This document shows positions 51,909 to 60,582 of a stretch of DNA of 60,707 nt, one piece after another. The notes beneath the pieces were generated by a model. That model was given only the letters and a program-made list of their open reading frames with translations. It ran no database searches and had not been told where the DNA came from. A program made the translations under genes and the position numbers. Each line of letters starts with the position of its first letter. Position 1 is the first letter of the stretch. The DNA is from a virus, in the IMG/VR virus record IMGVR_UViG_3300033153_003461, positions 1 through 60,707 of that record; one strand, given 5' to 3'.

Positions 51909-52474
51909 AAAAAACAATAACCACTATCTTTATGGTTCCAACATTGAATATACCTAAGGGGGCACTACGCCTCCTTGGGTTTATTAATGCATACCAACGA
52001 GACATGGACCGAGATTTAGATTATGGTGAAGATAATGTAATTTACCTTCTCTTTAAGCCGGAAGACATGATTTACTTCAGGGAGTTTCTAGATGCTGAGT
52101 ATCAAAGGACCAGCAAAATTATAGAAGACTATGATTATCCTGAAGGCTATGTGATTCTGATTTATAAGCTTGATGACAAGTGGAAGAGAGATTTTAAATT
52201 AATTAAAGCCGGTAAATATTCTACTACATCTCTTGGTTTTCAAAAGATGTTTCCTAAAGTAATCAAGATAATGAAGAACGGTTTACACAAAGATGAGATC
52301 AGTCTTCAGTATAGAGTGTTTAATAAAACACCAGATCTTGTAGAGTTTTGGGAAAAGAAACTAGGAATAGACTGGTCAGATGACATGGAGGTTTGGAGTG
52401 GATGGGACGAAGCCACAGAGATATTAAATATGATGGAAATTAAAAACAAAGAAAATGAAACAGCAAATAATTAA
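51905..52474 (+). CDS. Unknown protein, 189 aa
   Basis: Overlaps the nuclease stop by ATGA. Mixed alpha/beta, Lys/Asp-rich (YVILIYKLDDKWKRDFKLIK), Trp-rich C-terminus (DDMEVWSGWDEATEIL). No recognised motif. Confidence 0.5.
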   Translation: MKKTITTIFMVPTLNIPKGALRLLGFINAYQRDMDRDLDYGEDNVIYLLFKPEDMIYFREFLDAEYQRTSKIIEDYDYPEGYVILIYKLDDKWKRDFKLIKAGKYSTTSLGFQKMFPKVIKIMKNGLHKDEISLQYRVFNKTPDLVEFWEKKLGIDWSDDMEVWSGWDEATEILNMMEIKNKENETANN

Positions 52475-52865
52475 ATTATTAAACAAGAACCCCCACTCAA
52501 CTAAAGAAGTGCAGGCTTGGTTCCTGAGCAATCTACTAAAGACAGTAGATGATGACATGCCAGAGGAGTTCAAAGAGTTTGTTAAAGCTCAACAAATAGA
52601 CGATGATAAGTTAGCTACAATGATCAAAGAATCCCCACGAGGTTTACTAGATGTATTTGACGAGCATGAGATTTATATAAACGTTGTGTATCAAGATGAA
52701 GTAGGTTTTGTTTGGCACCTGGGACACCCATACAGTGAGGGTGGAGCTAGCATTCCATACAACACACGTAAGAAGGCTGAGCATAAAGCTATATTTAAGG
52801 CCATCGAAATTCTTGATAACAAATTAAAACCTAAGAAAGATGAAAAAACCAAAGAAAAAAGTTAG
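52455..52865 (+). CDS. Unknown protein, 136 aa
   Basis: Helical N-part (TKEVQAWFLSNLLKT) and a C-part with WHLGHPYSEGGASIPYNT, ending in Lys-rich sequence (KPKKDEKTKEKS). Overlaps both neighbours. Confidence 0.5.
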   Translation: MKQQIIKLLNKNPHSTKEVQAWFLSNLLKTVDDDMPEEFKEFVKAQQIDDDKLATMIKESPRGLLDVFDEHEIYINVVYQDEVGFVWHLGHPYSEGGASIPYNTRKKAEHKAIFKAIEILDNKLKPKKDEKTKEKS

Positions 52866-53022
52866 GTCATTAGCTAAAATTGTTTTAGATTTGCTAGCCG
52901 CAGAATTGATTAATAAAGATGAGGCTTTGACTCTTCTTAATCAAGGCGATCCTATTCGATCTCCAGGTGGGTGGTGTACAACTTGCACACACGATATAAA
53001 CATCCACTATGAGAACAATTGA
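52840..53022 (+). CDS. Small basic protein with CTTC, 60 aa
   Basis: KKPKKKVRSLAKIVLDLLAA, then WCTTCTHDINIHYENN. The helix-turn portion (LINKDEALTLLN) resembles that of the 73-aa product at 37850. Possible nucleic-acid binding. Confidence 0.45.
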   Translation: MKKPKKKVRSLAKIVLDLLAAELINKDEALTLLNQGDPIRSPGGWCTTCTHDINIHYENN

Positions 53023-53341
53023 AGAATTTAACGGAGTATGGCATCTCATCATTGATGGGCCAGGACTAGGTATTGATGTACCTCAAGTTGTTGCGTTTAT
53101 GAATAACGTAATGGATGATCTTTCTACTATAGAAGGATTTAGACTTAAAGAAGTTTCTACAGTACGTGGAATTCCTAGAGTGCAGAGCAATTTGTCTGAC
53201 ATTATGCCTTGGGTAGCTAGAGTTATTCATGCAGAGATCGAAGAAAAACTTATGATGATACTGAAAGTAGAGTTTGAGTTGGAACAAAGATTACAATCAA
53301 TTGGATTAGATATTAATGGTAAACCCCTACAACATGAATAA
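53009..53341 (+). CDS. Unknown helical protein, 110 aa
   Basis: Alpha-helical (IEEKLMMILKVEFELEQRLQ), Pro-Gly loop (IIDGPGLGIDVPQ). It precedes NrdB by overlap. Not a recognised RNR part. Confidence 0.5.
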   Translation: MRTIEEFNGVWHLIIDGPGLGIDVPQVVAFMNNVMDDLSTIEGFRLKEVSTVRGIPRVQSNLSDIMPWVARVIHAEIEEKLMMILKVEFELEQRLQSIGLDINGKPLQHE

Positions 53342-54314
53342 GAACATTTTCAAACCTAGAGTAAATATACTTCCCTACGAATACCCACAGCTGTTAGCTT
53401 ATAAGGATGCAATTAGACATTCTTATTGGATTGACACAGAGTTTAACTTTACTGAAGATATACAAGACTTCAAGATTACAATTAGTGATCAAGAACGTGA
53501 TGTTATCAAGAAAACTATGCTTGCTATAGCACAGATAGAAGTAAACGTTAAAACATTTTGGGGTGATTTGTATAAACGTATGCCAATTACAGAGATAGGT
53601 GATGTAGGATTTACATTTGCAGAGTCTGAGGTTAGACATAAAGATGCATATGCAAGACTATTGCGTATACTTGGTTTAGAGAAGGAGTTCGAGAATGTAG
53701 TAGAGGTGCCAGCTATAGCTAATAGAATTAAGTACTTAAAGAAGTACCTAAATGGTACACGCTCTAAAGACGACAAAATGTATACTAAGTCTGTTTTACT
53801 GTTCTCTTTATTTATAGAACACGTAAGCCTGTTTAGTCAGTTTCTAATTATGATGAGCTTTAACAAAGATCGGAATGTACTTAAGGGTATATCTAATGTG
53901 GTTGAGGCAACTAGTAAAGAGGAAGAAATACATGGTAACTTTGGAGCTGAGATCATTAACATTATAAAGAAAGAGAACCCAGACTGGTTCAATGATGAGT
54001 TTAAGGAACTAATATATTCTGCGTGTAAGAAAGCTTATATAGCAGAGTGTGGTATACTTGACTGGATATTTGAGAAGGGTGAACTATGGTTTCTTCCAAA
54101 GGAAACTATACAACATTTTATAATGAACAGATTTAATAATTCACTGAGAAAGATTGGTATGGACCCATTGTTTGAAGTTGATGACAATTTATTAGAGTCA
54201 ACAAAATGGTTTGATATAGAAATAACTTCTACTAAGGAGGGAGATTTCTTTTACAAGAAGTCTGTGGATTACAATAAGAAAAGCAAAAGTATAACAGAAG
54301 ACGATTTATTTTAA
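53334..54314 (+). CDS. nrdB: Ribonucleotide reductase class Ia small subunit
   Basis: 326 residues from ATG 53334 (MNKNIFKPRV), which overlaps the previous stop by eight bases; a start six codons upstream also exists. Iron ligands and radical site are intact: E99xxH102 with Tyr106 four residues later (EVRHKDAY), Glu162 (LFIEHVSLF), and ExxH at 197-200 (KEEEIHG). It makes the tyrosyl radical for the next gene's enzyme. Confidence 0.92.
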   Translation: MNKNIFKPRVNILPYEYPQLLAYKDAIRHSYWIDTEFNFTEDIQDFKITISDQERDVIKKTMLAIAQIEVNVKTFWGDLYKRMPITEIGDVGFTFAESEVRHKDAYARLLRILGLEKEFENVVEVPAIANRIKYLKKYLNGTRSKDDKMYTKSVLLFSLFIEHVSLFSQFLIMMSFNKDRNVLKGISNVVEATSKEEEIHGNFGAEIINIIKKENPDWFNDEFKELIYSACKKAYIAECGILDWIFEKGELWFLPKETIQHFIMNRFNNSLRKIGMDPLFEVDDNLLESTKWFDIEITSTKEGDFFYKKSVDYNKKSKSITEDDLF

Positions 54315-54316
54315 TT

Positions 54317-55942
54317 ATGGAATATACAAGATATTACTGGCTTAATAAAGACAGTAGACAGTTCTTATCCAGAGGGTATATAGATGAGGAGCCGGAACAA
54401 AGAATCAGGGACATAGCTAACGTAGCTGAAAAGTACTTAAAGATGCCTGGTTTTGCTGCTAAGTTTGAAAGCTACATGGCAAGAGGTTTCTATAGTCTAT
54501 CTACACCAGTTTGGATAAACTTTGGTAAGAGAAAGGGACTACCGATCAGTTGTTATGGATCTAATGTAGATGATACACTAGATAGCATATTAAATGCTGG
54601 ACGTGAAGTGGGTATGATGTCTAAATATGGAGGAGGCACAAGTGCATTCCTTGGTAACATCAGACCAAGAGGAACAAGTATTAGTACTGGAGGGCTGGCA
54701 GATGGTCCTATACACTATGCAAGAATATATAACACAGTGGTGGATGTTTGTAAACAATCTGAAGCTAGACGTGGTGCCTGTGCAGTTTATCTACCAGTAG
54801 AGCACAAGGACATAGATGAGTTTCTAGACATAGGTACCGAAGGTAACCCTATACAGAATCTACAATATGGTGTTACTGTTACAGATGCATGGTTGAAATC
54901 CATGAAAGCAGGAAGTAAAGACAAACGTAAGACATGGGCCAAGATCATTCAACACAGGAATGAGTTTGGATTTCCATATATTATGTTCTATGACAATTCA
55001 AACAACAACACACCGTATAAGAACTTAGGATACAAGATCACAGCATCTAATCTATGCTCAGAGATACAACTACCAACAGACAGCTTTAATAGTTTTGTTT
55101 GTTGTTTAGGATCTATCAACTTATTACATTGGGATGAGATAGTAGAGACAGATGCAATAGAGGTGTACACACATTTCTTAAATGCAGTGATGGATGAATT
55201 CATACAGAAAGCTGAGTATATGGCCGGTATGAAGAGAGCCTGGAGATTTGCTTCACAACATAGAGCAATTGGTGTAGGGGCACTAGGATATCATTCCTAT
55301 TTACAATCAAAGTTGATAGAGTTTGAATCCATGGAGGCCAAGATGATTAACACTAAGATCTTTAAAACTATTAAAGAACGGACGGAAGAAGCATCTCGAT
55401 GGTTACACGATGCAAAAGGATACAAATCAATTAGAGAAGGTTATGCTAACACCACATTGATGGCTATAGCACCAACTAAGTCTAGTTCATTTATACACGG
55501 TGCAGTATCTATGGGTATTGAGCCTATCAAATCTAACTACTTCGTTAAGGATCTTGCAAAGTCTAAGACTGTATATAAGAATCCATTCCTTATAGAAGAG
55601 TTGGAGAAGTATCAGTTGAATAACAAAGAGACCTGGGAAAGTATCTTAAAGAAGGACGGTTCAGTGCAACATCTAGACTTCCCTACTAAGAAAGTTTTCA
55701 AGTCTTTTATAGAAATTAGTCCAAAGGAGATAGTGATCCAAGCTGCTTCACGTCAGAAGTTCATAGATCAGTCACAGAGTTTAAACTTGATGATTGATCC
55801 TAGTGTACCAGCAAAAGATATCAATCAATTGTATCTATTTGCTCACGAACAGGGAGTTAAAACACTATATTATCAGTTCAGTCAGAGTTCAGCTCAAGCG
55901 TTTGCACGTGACATTTTAGAGTGTGCAAGCTGCGAAGGCTAA
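54317..55942 (+). CDS. nrdA: Ribonucleotide reductase class Ia large subunit, short form
   Basis: 541 residues, shorter than the ~760 of typical NrdA, mainly because no ATP-cone (activity) domain precedes the barrel. Active-site residues are present: Cys79 (PISCYGSN), the Asn245-Leu-Cys247-Ser-Glu249 loop (ASNLCSEI), CCLGSINL at 262-269, and the C-terminal CxxC pair (CASC, 536-539). It reduces ribonucleoside diphosphates for phage DNA synthesis. Activity inhibition by dATP may be lost. Confidence 0.9.
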   Translation: MEYTRYYWLNKDSRQFLSRGYIDEEPEQRIRDIANVAEKYLKMPGFAAKFESYMARGFYSLSTPVWINFGKRKGLPISCYGSNVDDTLDSILNAGREVGMMSKYGGGTSAFLGNIRPRGTSISTGGLADGPIHYARIYNTVVDVCKQSEARRGACAVYLPVEHKDIDEFLDIGTEGNPIQNLQYGVTVTDAWLKSMKAGSKDKRKTWAKIIQHRNEFGFPYIMFYDNSNNNTPYKNLGYKITASNLCSEIQLPTDSFNSFVCCLGSINLLHWDEIVETDAIEVYTHFLNAVMDEFIQKAEYMAGMKRAWRFASQHRAIGVGALGYHSYLQSKLIEFESMEAKMINTKIFKTIKERTEEASRWLHDAKGYKSIREGYANTTLMAIAPTKSSSFIHGAVSMGIEPIKSNYFVKDLAKSKTVYKNPFLIEELEKYQLNNKETWESILKKDGSVQHLDFPTKKVFKSFIEISPKEIVIQAASRQKFIDQSQSLNLMIDPSVPAKDINQLYLFAHEQGVKTLYYQFSQSSAQAFARDILECASCEG

Positions 55943-55983
55943 CTAACTTAGTTAAAAAAGTTCATTGATAAGGTTAGAATTGT

Positions 55984-56015
55984 TTTGGTTTGTCCGTATA
56001 CTAATTGTATATTTG
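55984..56015 (+). promoter_or_regulatory. Strong Bacteroidota-type promoter
   Basis: TTTG (55984-55987), 20-base spacer, TATATTTG (56008-56015). Exact match to both consensus parts. It drives the leader RNA before recA. Confidence 0.85.
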
Positions 56016-56021
56016 GATCTG

Positions 56022-56168
56022 AAAGAGGTGGAAGGGTCCACTTTAAAAACAATCAACCCTAGAAAGAGGACCCTTTGTGGTTTCTCATGATTATTTGAAT
56101 TAAGTATTTCTGTTCTGTTTTTTTAATTGTTGAAGAAGAGCCTTGGATGTAAATCCAGGGCTTTTTTT
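56022..56168 (+). ncRNA. Candidate recA leader RNA or small RNA with two alternative folds
   Basis: Starting near 56022, the RNA can form hairpin A (GTGGA/TCCAC, 56028-56041) or the longer pairing AAGGGTCC (56032-56039) with GGACCCTT (56068-56075); both use the same bases. It ends at a strong terminator (56139-56168) 57 bases before the recA ATG. No open frame of useful length exists. It could be a transcription attenuator of recA or a free-standing small RNA. Confidence 0.55.
56139..56168 (+). terminator. Intrinsic terminator / attenuator before recA
   Basis: AGCCTTGGAT (56139-56148) pairs with ATCCAGGGCT (56153-56162) around GTAA, followed by a T run to 56168. Confidence 0.88.
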
Positions 56169-56192
56169 ATCAGCAATATCACATAAATTTCG

Positions 56193-56200
56193 TATATTTA
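56193..56200 (+). promoter_or_regulatory. Possible second recA promoter
   Basis: TATATTTA, one mismatch to TAnnTTTG, 24 bases before ATG 56225 and after the terminator. It could give terminator-independent recA expression; the -33 is weak. Confidence 0.4.
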
Positions 56201-56224
56201 CACATAACATTTAAACAATTAAAT

Positions 56225-57343
56225 ATGGCAAAGAAGTCACAAAAAGCGACAGATGGTGCAAACACTTTTGAAGATGCACTAGAAAGATTAAACAAACAAT
56301 ACGGTAAGGGAACTGTATTGTCATTAGAAGGTAAATCTGAGGGGACGTATGATACATTCAGTACAGGATCAATTGGTTTTGACTGGAAGACATTAGGCGT
56401 AGGAGGATTTGTGAGAGGTAAAATGTATGAACTCATGGGCTGGGAAGGTACAGGTAAGTCTACTATATGTGGACATGCTGTAGCTAGCTGTCAAGCACAA
56501 GGAGGTAAGGTGGTATATATTGATGGCGAGCATGCTGTTGATACAAATTACTTTAAAGCTCTAGGTGTAGACACAGAGACTATGATGATTGCACAACCAT
56601 CCTGCGGTGAAGAAGGTTTCAACATTGCAGTAGAACTAATGCAAACCGGTGAGGTAGATCTAATCATTATCGATTCAGACTCATCACTTATACCTAAAGC
56701 AGTACTAGATGGGGCTGTAGGAGAACATGCAATTGGTAAAAAAGCAAGACTAAACAGTAGTGCATACCCTAAGATTAAGTCTATGTGTCATAACACTAAC
56801 ACTTGTGTCATTGTAGTGTCTCAGTACAGAGAAAAGATTGGTGTTATGTTTGGTAACCCTACAACTACTCAGGGTGGACATGCACTTAAGTTCTATTCAG
56901 ATGCAAGAATAGAAGTTAGTAGATCACTAGCTAAAGATGCTGGTCAGGTGTATGGTAACATTACTAAGGTTAGAGCTATCAAGAACAAGATGACTCCTCC
57001 TTACATACTATCAGACTTTGAGGTCCTATATGGTGTAGGTATTGATAAGGTTGGTGAGATGATGCAGCTACTTAATGACTATGAGTTAGGTAGAAAGTAT
57101 GGTAAGACTATGACAGTCGATGGTGTTAAGCATGATCTTGAAGAGTTTAAAGACATGGTGCGTAATGATGAAAAGTTCTACAATGAGCTACGTATGAAGA
57201 TCATTACAGCTATCAAAGGTGAAGAGATGAATGAAGAAGAAGAAGAGTCTCCCATAGTAGAGATGACAGATATGATTAGTCAGATAGAAGTGGTAAAACC
57301 ACAAGAAGTAACACCACAACTTTTTGATACTGATGAACTGTAA
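56225..57343 (+). CDS. recA: RecA/UvsX-like recombinase
   Basis: 372 residues. Walker A GWEGTGKST (72-80), YIDGEHAVD (98-106, like RecA FIDAEHALD), Walker B LIIIDSDSSL with GAVGEHAIGKKAR like the RecA LexA-contact region. Acidic tail (EEEEESPI). It catalyses strand exchange. Expression seems controlled by the leader RNA described above. Confidence 0.9.
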   Translation: MAKKSQKATDGANTFEDALERLNKQYGKGTVLSLEGKSEGTYDTFSTGSIGFDWKTLGVGGFVRGKMYELMGWEGTGKSTICGHAVASCQAQGGKVVYIDGEHAVDTNYFKALGVDTETMMIAQPSCGEEGFNIAVELMQTGEVDLIIIDSDSSLIPKAVLDGAVGEHAIGKKARLNSSAYPKIKSMCHNTNTCVIVVSQYREKIGVMFGNPTTTQGGHALKFYSDARIEVSRSLAKDAGQVYGNITKVRAIKNKMTPPYILSDFEVLYGVGIDKVGEMMQLLNDYELGRKYGKTMTVDGVKHDLEEFKDMVRNDEKFYNELRMKIITAIKGEEMNEEEEESPIVEMTDMISQIEVVKPQEVTPQLFDTDEL

Positions 57344-57746
57344 AGTTTGTGGTGCAAAAAGTGAAAGTGAATATTGTTTTAGGCACAAGCCAAGAAAACC
57401 ATTAGCTGGTACCACTACTCAACCAGCTATGAGGAGGAGAACCCTTAGATCTAATAAGTCTAAGGGGAAACCTTCACCTAATGAAGATCATTTATTTTTT
57501 ACACAGATATGGAAAAAGAGACCACACCGGTCTGAGATCAGTGGTGAGTATCTAGGAAAAGAACCATCAAGTGCTTTCTTCCATCATATACTACCTAAAA
57601 ATAAATATCCCAAGATTAGGATGGATGAGGAAAATATTATACTTTTGACGTTAGATGAACATGCTGATGTTGAATCAGATATGTACAAATATGATATAAT
57701 AAACCAACGTAGAACCAAACTATTAAAAAAATATGAGTTATACTAG
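57333..57746 (+). CDS. HNH-family nuclease with N-terminal zinc finger
   Basis: 137 residues from ATG 57333 (MNCKVCGAKS). A C-x2-C...C-x2-H finger at 3-18 and an HNH-like core (HHILPKN 84-90, Asn101, His110) suggest a NinG- or EndoVII-like nuclease. It overlaps recA, consistent with Holliday-junction or recombination processing. Confidence 0.6.
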   Translation: MNCKVCGAKSESEYCFRHKPRKPLAGTTTQPAMRRRTLRSNKSKGKPSPNEDHLFFTQIWKKRPHRSEISGEYLGKEPSSAFFHHILPKNKYPKIRMDEENIILLTLDEHADVESDMYKYDIINQRRTKLLKKYELY

Positions 57747-58044
57747 AAACCAATTCTTTTATAAAAGAAAAGAAGCAGTGGAGGGAACAGACCCACAAGA
57801 ATTTACTGAGTTCACAGACAGCATTAACCTTGATAAGGTTATAAGATCTGTACAGATGTCTACTGATACTATTGTAGTATTGTTAGATGATATGCATGAA
57901 CGTATACAAGAGGTGCCTAACATTAATCCTAAGAACAATAAGGTGATTGGGACAAAGAAGAAAACACAGGTATTTCAAACTGAGGCATATTTATCAGGAG
58001 ATGATAAAGAAAGATTTGAGAAACTAACTAATATAGAATTATGA
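57733..58044 (+). CDS. Unknown protein, 103 aa
   Basis: Charged, beta-helix pattern (VQMSTDTIVVLLDDMHERIQ). Overlaps neighbours by ATG/stop. Unknown. Confidence 0.5.
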   Translation: MSYTRNQFFYKRKEAVEGTDPQEFTEFTDSINLDKVIRSVQMSTDTIVVLLDDMHERIQEVPNINPKNNKVIGTKKKTQVFQTEAYLSGDDKERFEKLTNIEL

Positions 58045-58337
58045 GCAAGAAACCATATAAAAGACTCTTAGGTAATCGTGTATATGTACACGTACCTGAA
58101 AGAAAGAAAAGTAAACTTGAAGTAGATGCTAACACTAAAGAGGCTCTACAGAGAGAAATGTTAAAAAAGATGTCTAAGCTTTTAGTTTATGATGTCGGAG
58201 ATTTAGTAACACATTTCAAACCAGGAGATGAGGTCTTAGTAGATCCAGGTAAATTAAAAGATGCACACTTGATACCTCTTACCGATGATCAAGAGGTTTT
58301 ACTCTTATCTCCATTTGATGTAATACATGTCTGGTAA
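58041..58337 (+). CDS. GroES-like co-chaperonin
   Basis: 98 residues. The C-terminal part YDVGDLVTHFKPGDEVLVDPGKL and VLLLSPFDVIHVW matches the Cpn10 barrel (G-x-GDKVLF and EDDILAVI positions). The N-terminal mobile-loop region is replaced by a Lys/Glu-rich helix. It could work with the host GroEL to fold capsid protein, like T4 Gp31. The match is partial. Confidence 0.6.
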   Translation: MSKKPYKRLLGNRVYVHVPERKKSKLEVDANTKEALQREMLKKMSKLLVYDVGDLVTHFKPGDEVLVDPGKLKDAHLIPLTDDQEVLLLSPFDVIHVW

Positions 58338-59103
58338 AGACTATATAATACCATCCTTAGGGGGCAGATTAGGTAATCAAATGTTTATGATTGCTCACGC
58401 CTATGCACAATCTCGTAAGCAAAACAGAGAGCTTAAAATTAGTAGACATGATCTACGATACGAAGGCCATGAGTATGATACAAACATATTCAGAAAGTTT
58501 CAGTTCATACCAAACTTTGAATCTAAAGACAAGTCAGCAATAGTTTATGGAGGATACTTTCAAAGTGAAAAATATTTTGAAGAGTATAGTGATGAAATAA
58601 TAGAAAAGTATTCACCCTCTCCCTCATTTATCTCTACAGTAGAAGAAGTATTTCCTATGATAACTAATAGGGATAAGATTATTACTGTTGTAAACGTTAG
58701 AAGAGGAGACTATCTAATGTTTCCTGATTATCATCCCACTGTTTCAGAAGAATATATATACTCTGCTACAAAGTTAATCCCTGACACTGATCAGTATCTT
58801 GTAGCTAGTGATGACCTGGATTGGTGTAAAGCAAAACTAAAGTTTGATAAACCGGTTACATATCTACAGGGGTGGAAAAGTCATGAACAGTTATGGATAA
58901 TGTCCATGTGTCATCACTTTATTATATCCAACTCTTCATTCAGCTGGTGGGCTGCATACTTATCTACATATAAGAATAAGATAGTGGTTGCACCAAAGAC
59001 ATGGTTTGGACCAAAATTCTCAGGAGGTTGGGAAGATATGTATTGTAAAGGATGGACAATATTACCAACTTATTTTAATAACGGACTAATACTACCAACA
59101 TGA
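58327..59103 (+). CDS. Glycosyltransferase family 11, alpha-1,2-fucosyltransferase-like
   Basis: 258 residues. GGRLGNQMF (12-20), VNVRRGDYL (the HxRRGDY-type donor motif) and ISNSSFSWWAAYL match GT11. Transfers fucose from GDP-fucose to a sugar acceptor. Next to a GT2 and a DUF6165-like gene, so it belongs to a glycan-modifying set; acceptor unknown. Confidence 0.8.
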   Translation: MSGKDYIIPSLGGRLGNQMFMIAHAYAQSRKQNRELKISRHDLRYEGHEYDTNIFRKFQFIPNFESKDKSAIVYGGYFQSEKYFEEYSDEIIEKYSPSPSFISTVEEVFPMITNRDKIITVVNVRRGDYLMFPDYHPTVSEEYIYSATKLIPDTDQYLVASDDLDWCKAKLKFDKPVTYLQGWKSHEQLWIMSMCHHFIISNSSFSWWAAYLSTYKNKIVVAPKTWFGPKFSGGWEDMYCKGWTILPTYFNNGLILPT

Positions 59104-59786
59104 TATCAGTTTTAACAATTACATACAAAAGACACCATTTATTAGAAGAAGCTATTGAATCTTTTTTAAGACAAGAACTACCTCCACAATGTGAGATGGT
59201 TATAATAAATGATAATGCAGAAGTTGAATATAAATTAGATCACCCTAATGTAAAAATTATAAATCATAAAGAAAGATTTTCATCTATAGGGGCTAAGCTA
59301 GAGTGGGGATACAAGCAATGTAAATATGATTACATATATAGATTAGATGATGATGATTTACTTACACCATGGGCATTAAGTAATGTGATGGCAGATATAA
59401 ATGCTAATCCTGGACATGACATATACAGAAGTAGTGGAATGTATTTTTTTAGTAATAATGTATTTGAAAGAGAGTCCAGCAACATTAATAATGGAAATGT
59501 ATATGCAAAGTCATATTTAGACAGAATTAAATTTCCTGAAAAGAGTGGAGATGAAGATGCAGATATAACCTTCGCTCACGGTGGTACAGTCTATGAATCT
59601 AAATTATTAAAACATACAATGATTTATCGTTGGGGAATGAATACCTTGCACATTTCTGGTATGGGAACTTTTGATAGTGAAGCTATATTTAATCAAGCTG
59701 ATAAAGTATTAGACAATAGAAAAGGAACTGTTCAGCTAGAACCCAAGTTTTTAAATGACTACTATACAGATATAGTTAAAAGATGA
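59100..59786 (+). CDS. Glycosyltransferase family 2
   Basis: 228 residues. ISVLTITYKR at the start, VIINDNAE (nucleotide-binding), RLDDDDLLTP (81-90) with the DxD-type metal site. GT-A fold inverting enzyme; donor unknown. It overlaps the fucosyltransferase stop. Confidence 0.85.
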   Translation: MISVLTITYKRHHLLEEAIESFLRQELPPQCEMVIINDNAEVEYKLDHPNVKIINHKERFSSIGAKLEWGYKQCKYDYIYRLDDDDLLTPWALSNVMADINANPGHDIYRSSGMYFFSNNVFERESSNINNGNVYAKSYLDRIKFPEKSGDEDADITFAHGGTVYESKLLKHTMIYRWGMNTLHISGMGTFDSEAIFNQADKVLDNRKGTVQLEPKFLNDYYTDIVKR

Positions 59787-60160
59787 AAATAGAAGTATCA
59801 AACGGAGAAATACTAGATAAGCTTACTATATTAAATCTAAAGCTAGACTTTATCAATGATCCAAATAAGTTAGCTAATATTAGAAAAGAAGCTGCAGAAC
59901 TTAATCCTATAGCAACTGACATGTTTCAGAAGTATGGAAAGGAATTAAGGGACCTTTACGAAGATTTGTCAACAATAAATACCAAACTTTGGTATATAGA
60001 AGACTGGATAAGAGATTTTGAGAAAGAAGAATCCTTTGGTCAAGACTTTATAGACTTAGCCAGATCAGTGTATATTACAAATGACAAAAGAAGTGAAGTT
60101 AAAAAGAAAATAAACATAATAACAGATTCACAATTAATAGAAGAAAAGTCTTATGAATAA
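59783..60160 (+). CDS. DUF6165-like helical protein
   Basis: 125 residues, helical, beginning MKIEVSNGEILDKLTILNLK, a pattern of DUF6165 proteins that are often found beside glycosyltransferases. Function unknown; the setting suggests a role in glycan synthesis. Confidence 0.65.
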   Translation: MKIEVSNGEILDKLTILNLKLDFINDPNKLANIRKEAAELNPIATDMFQKYGKELRDLYEDLSTINTKLWYIEDWIRDFEKEESFGQDFIDLARSVYITNDKRSEVKKKINIITDSQLIEEKSYE

Positions 60161-60275
60161 ACTATTTAACATTATAAAATACACTATAATATCTTCACTT
60201 CTTCTGCTTGCAGTGAGTGGAATATTGTTTTGTATAATACAAGTTATTATTGACCCTACATTTAGAGTTGACTAA
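60153..60275 (+). CDS. Single-pass membrane peptide, 40 aa
   Basis: One long hydrophobic helix (ISSLLLLAVSGILFCIIQVI) after a short basic start. It overlaps the DUF6165 stop. Unknown. Confidence 0.45.
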   Translation: MNKLFNIIKYTIISSLLLLAVSGILFCIIQVIIDPTFRVD

Positions 60276-60424
60276 TGAACATAGAAGACATAGTATATAG
60301 TGCTGAAGAACATGGTAGAAGAAATCTTCTATTCAATGAAGTGAGCATATTAAGAAAAAAAAACCCTAATAAAGATCTAACAGAGATCTATGAAGAGGCT
60401 TATAGAACAGTGATGAATACCTAA
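60275..60424 (+). CDS. Small charged protein, 49 aa
   Basis: Helical, Glu/Arg-rich (YSAEEHGRRNLLFNEVSI). Starts within the previous stop as TAATG. Unknown. Confidence 0.45.
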   Translation: MNIEDIVYSAEEHGRRNLLFNEVSILRKKNPNKDLTEIYEEAYRTVMNT

Positions 60425-60427
60425 GAT

Positions 60428-60523
60428 ATGAAAGAGAAATATATGAAGATTATAGCTTGGACTATAATAGCAGCGATCACAATAGTTATATGGAGCAGTT
60501 TATATAACTTAATAATGGGATAA
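60428..60523 (+). CDS. Tiny membrane peptide, 31 aa
   Basis: Hydrophobic helix AWTIIAAITIVIWSSLYNLI. Three bases after the previous stop; stops before a terminator-like hairpin. Confidence 0.4.
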   Translation: MKEKYMKIIAWTIIAAITIVIWSSLYNLIMG

Positions 60524-60547
60524 TGAACGTAAGTAAATAACAATTTT

Positions 60548-60572
60548 AAACCCCCTCGAATATGAGGGGTTT
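60548..60572 (+). terminator. Terminator-like hairpin
   Basis: AAACCCC...TC pairs with GA-GGGGTTT around GAATAT, with one bulged C; short T tract after it. Confidence 0.6.
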
Positions 60573-60582
60573 GCACAGGATT

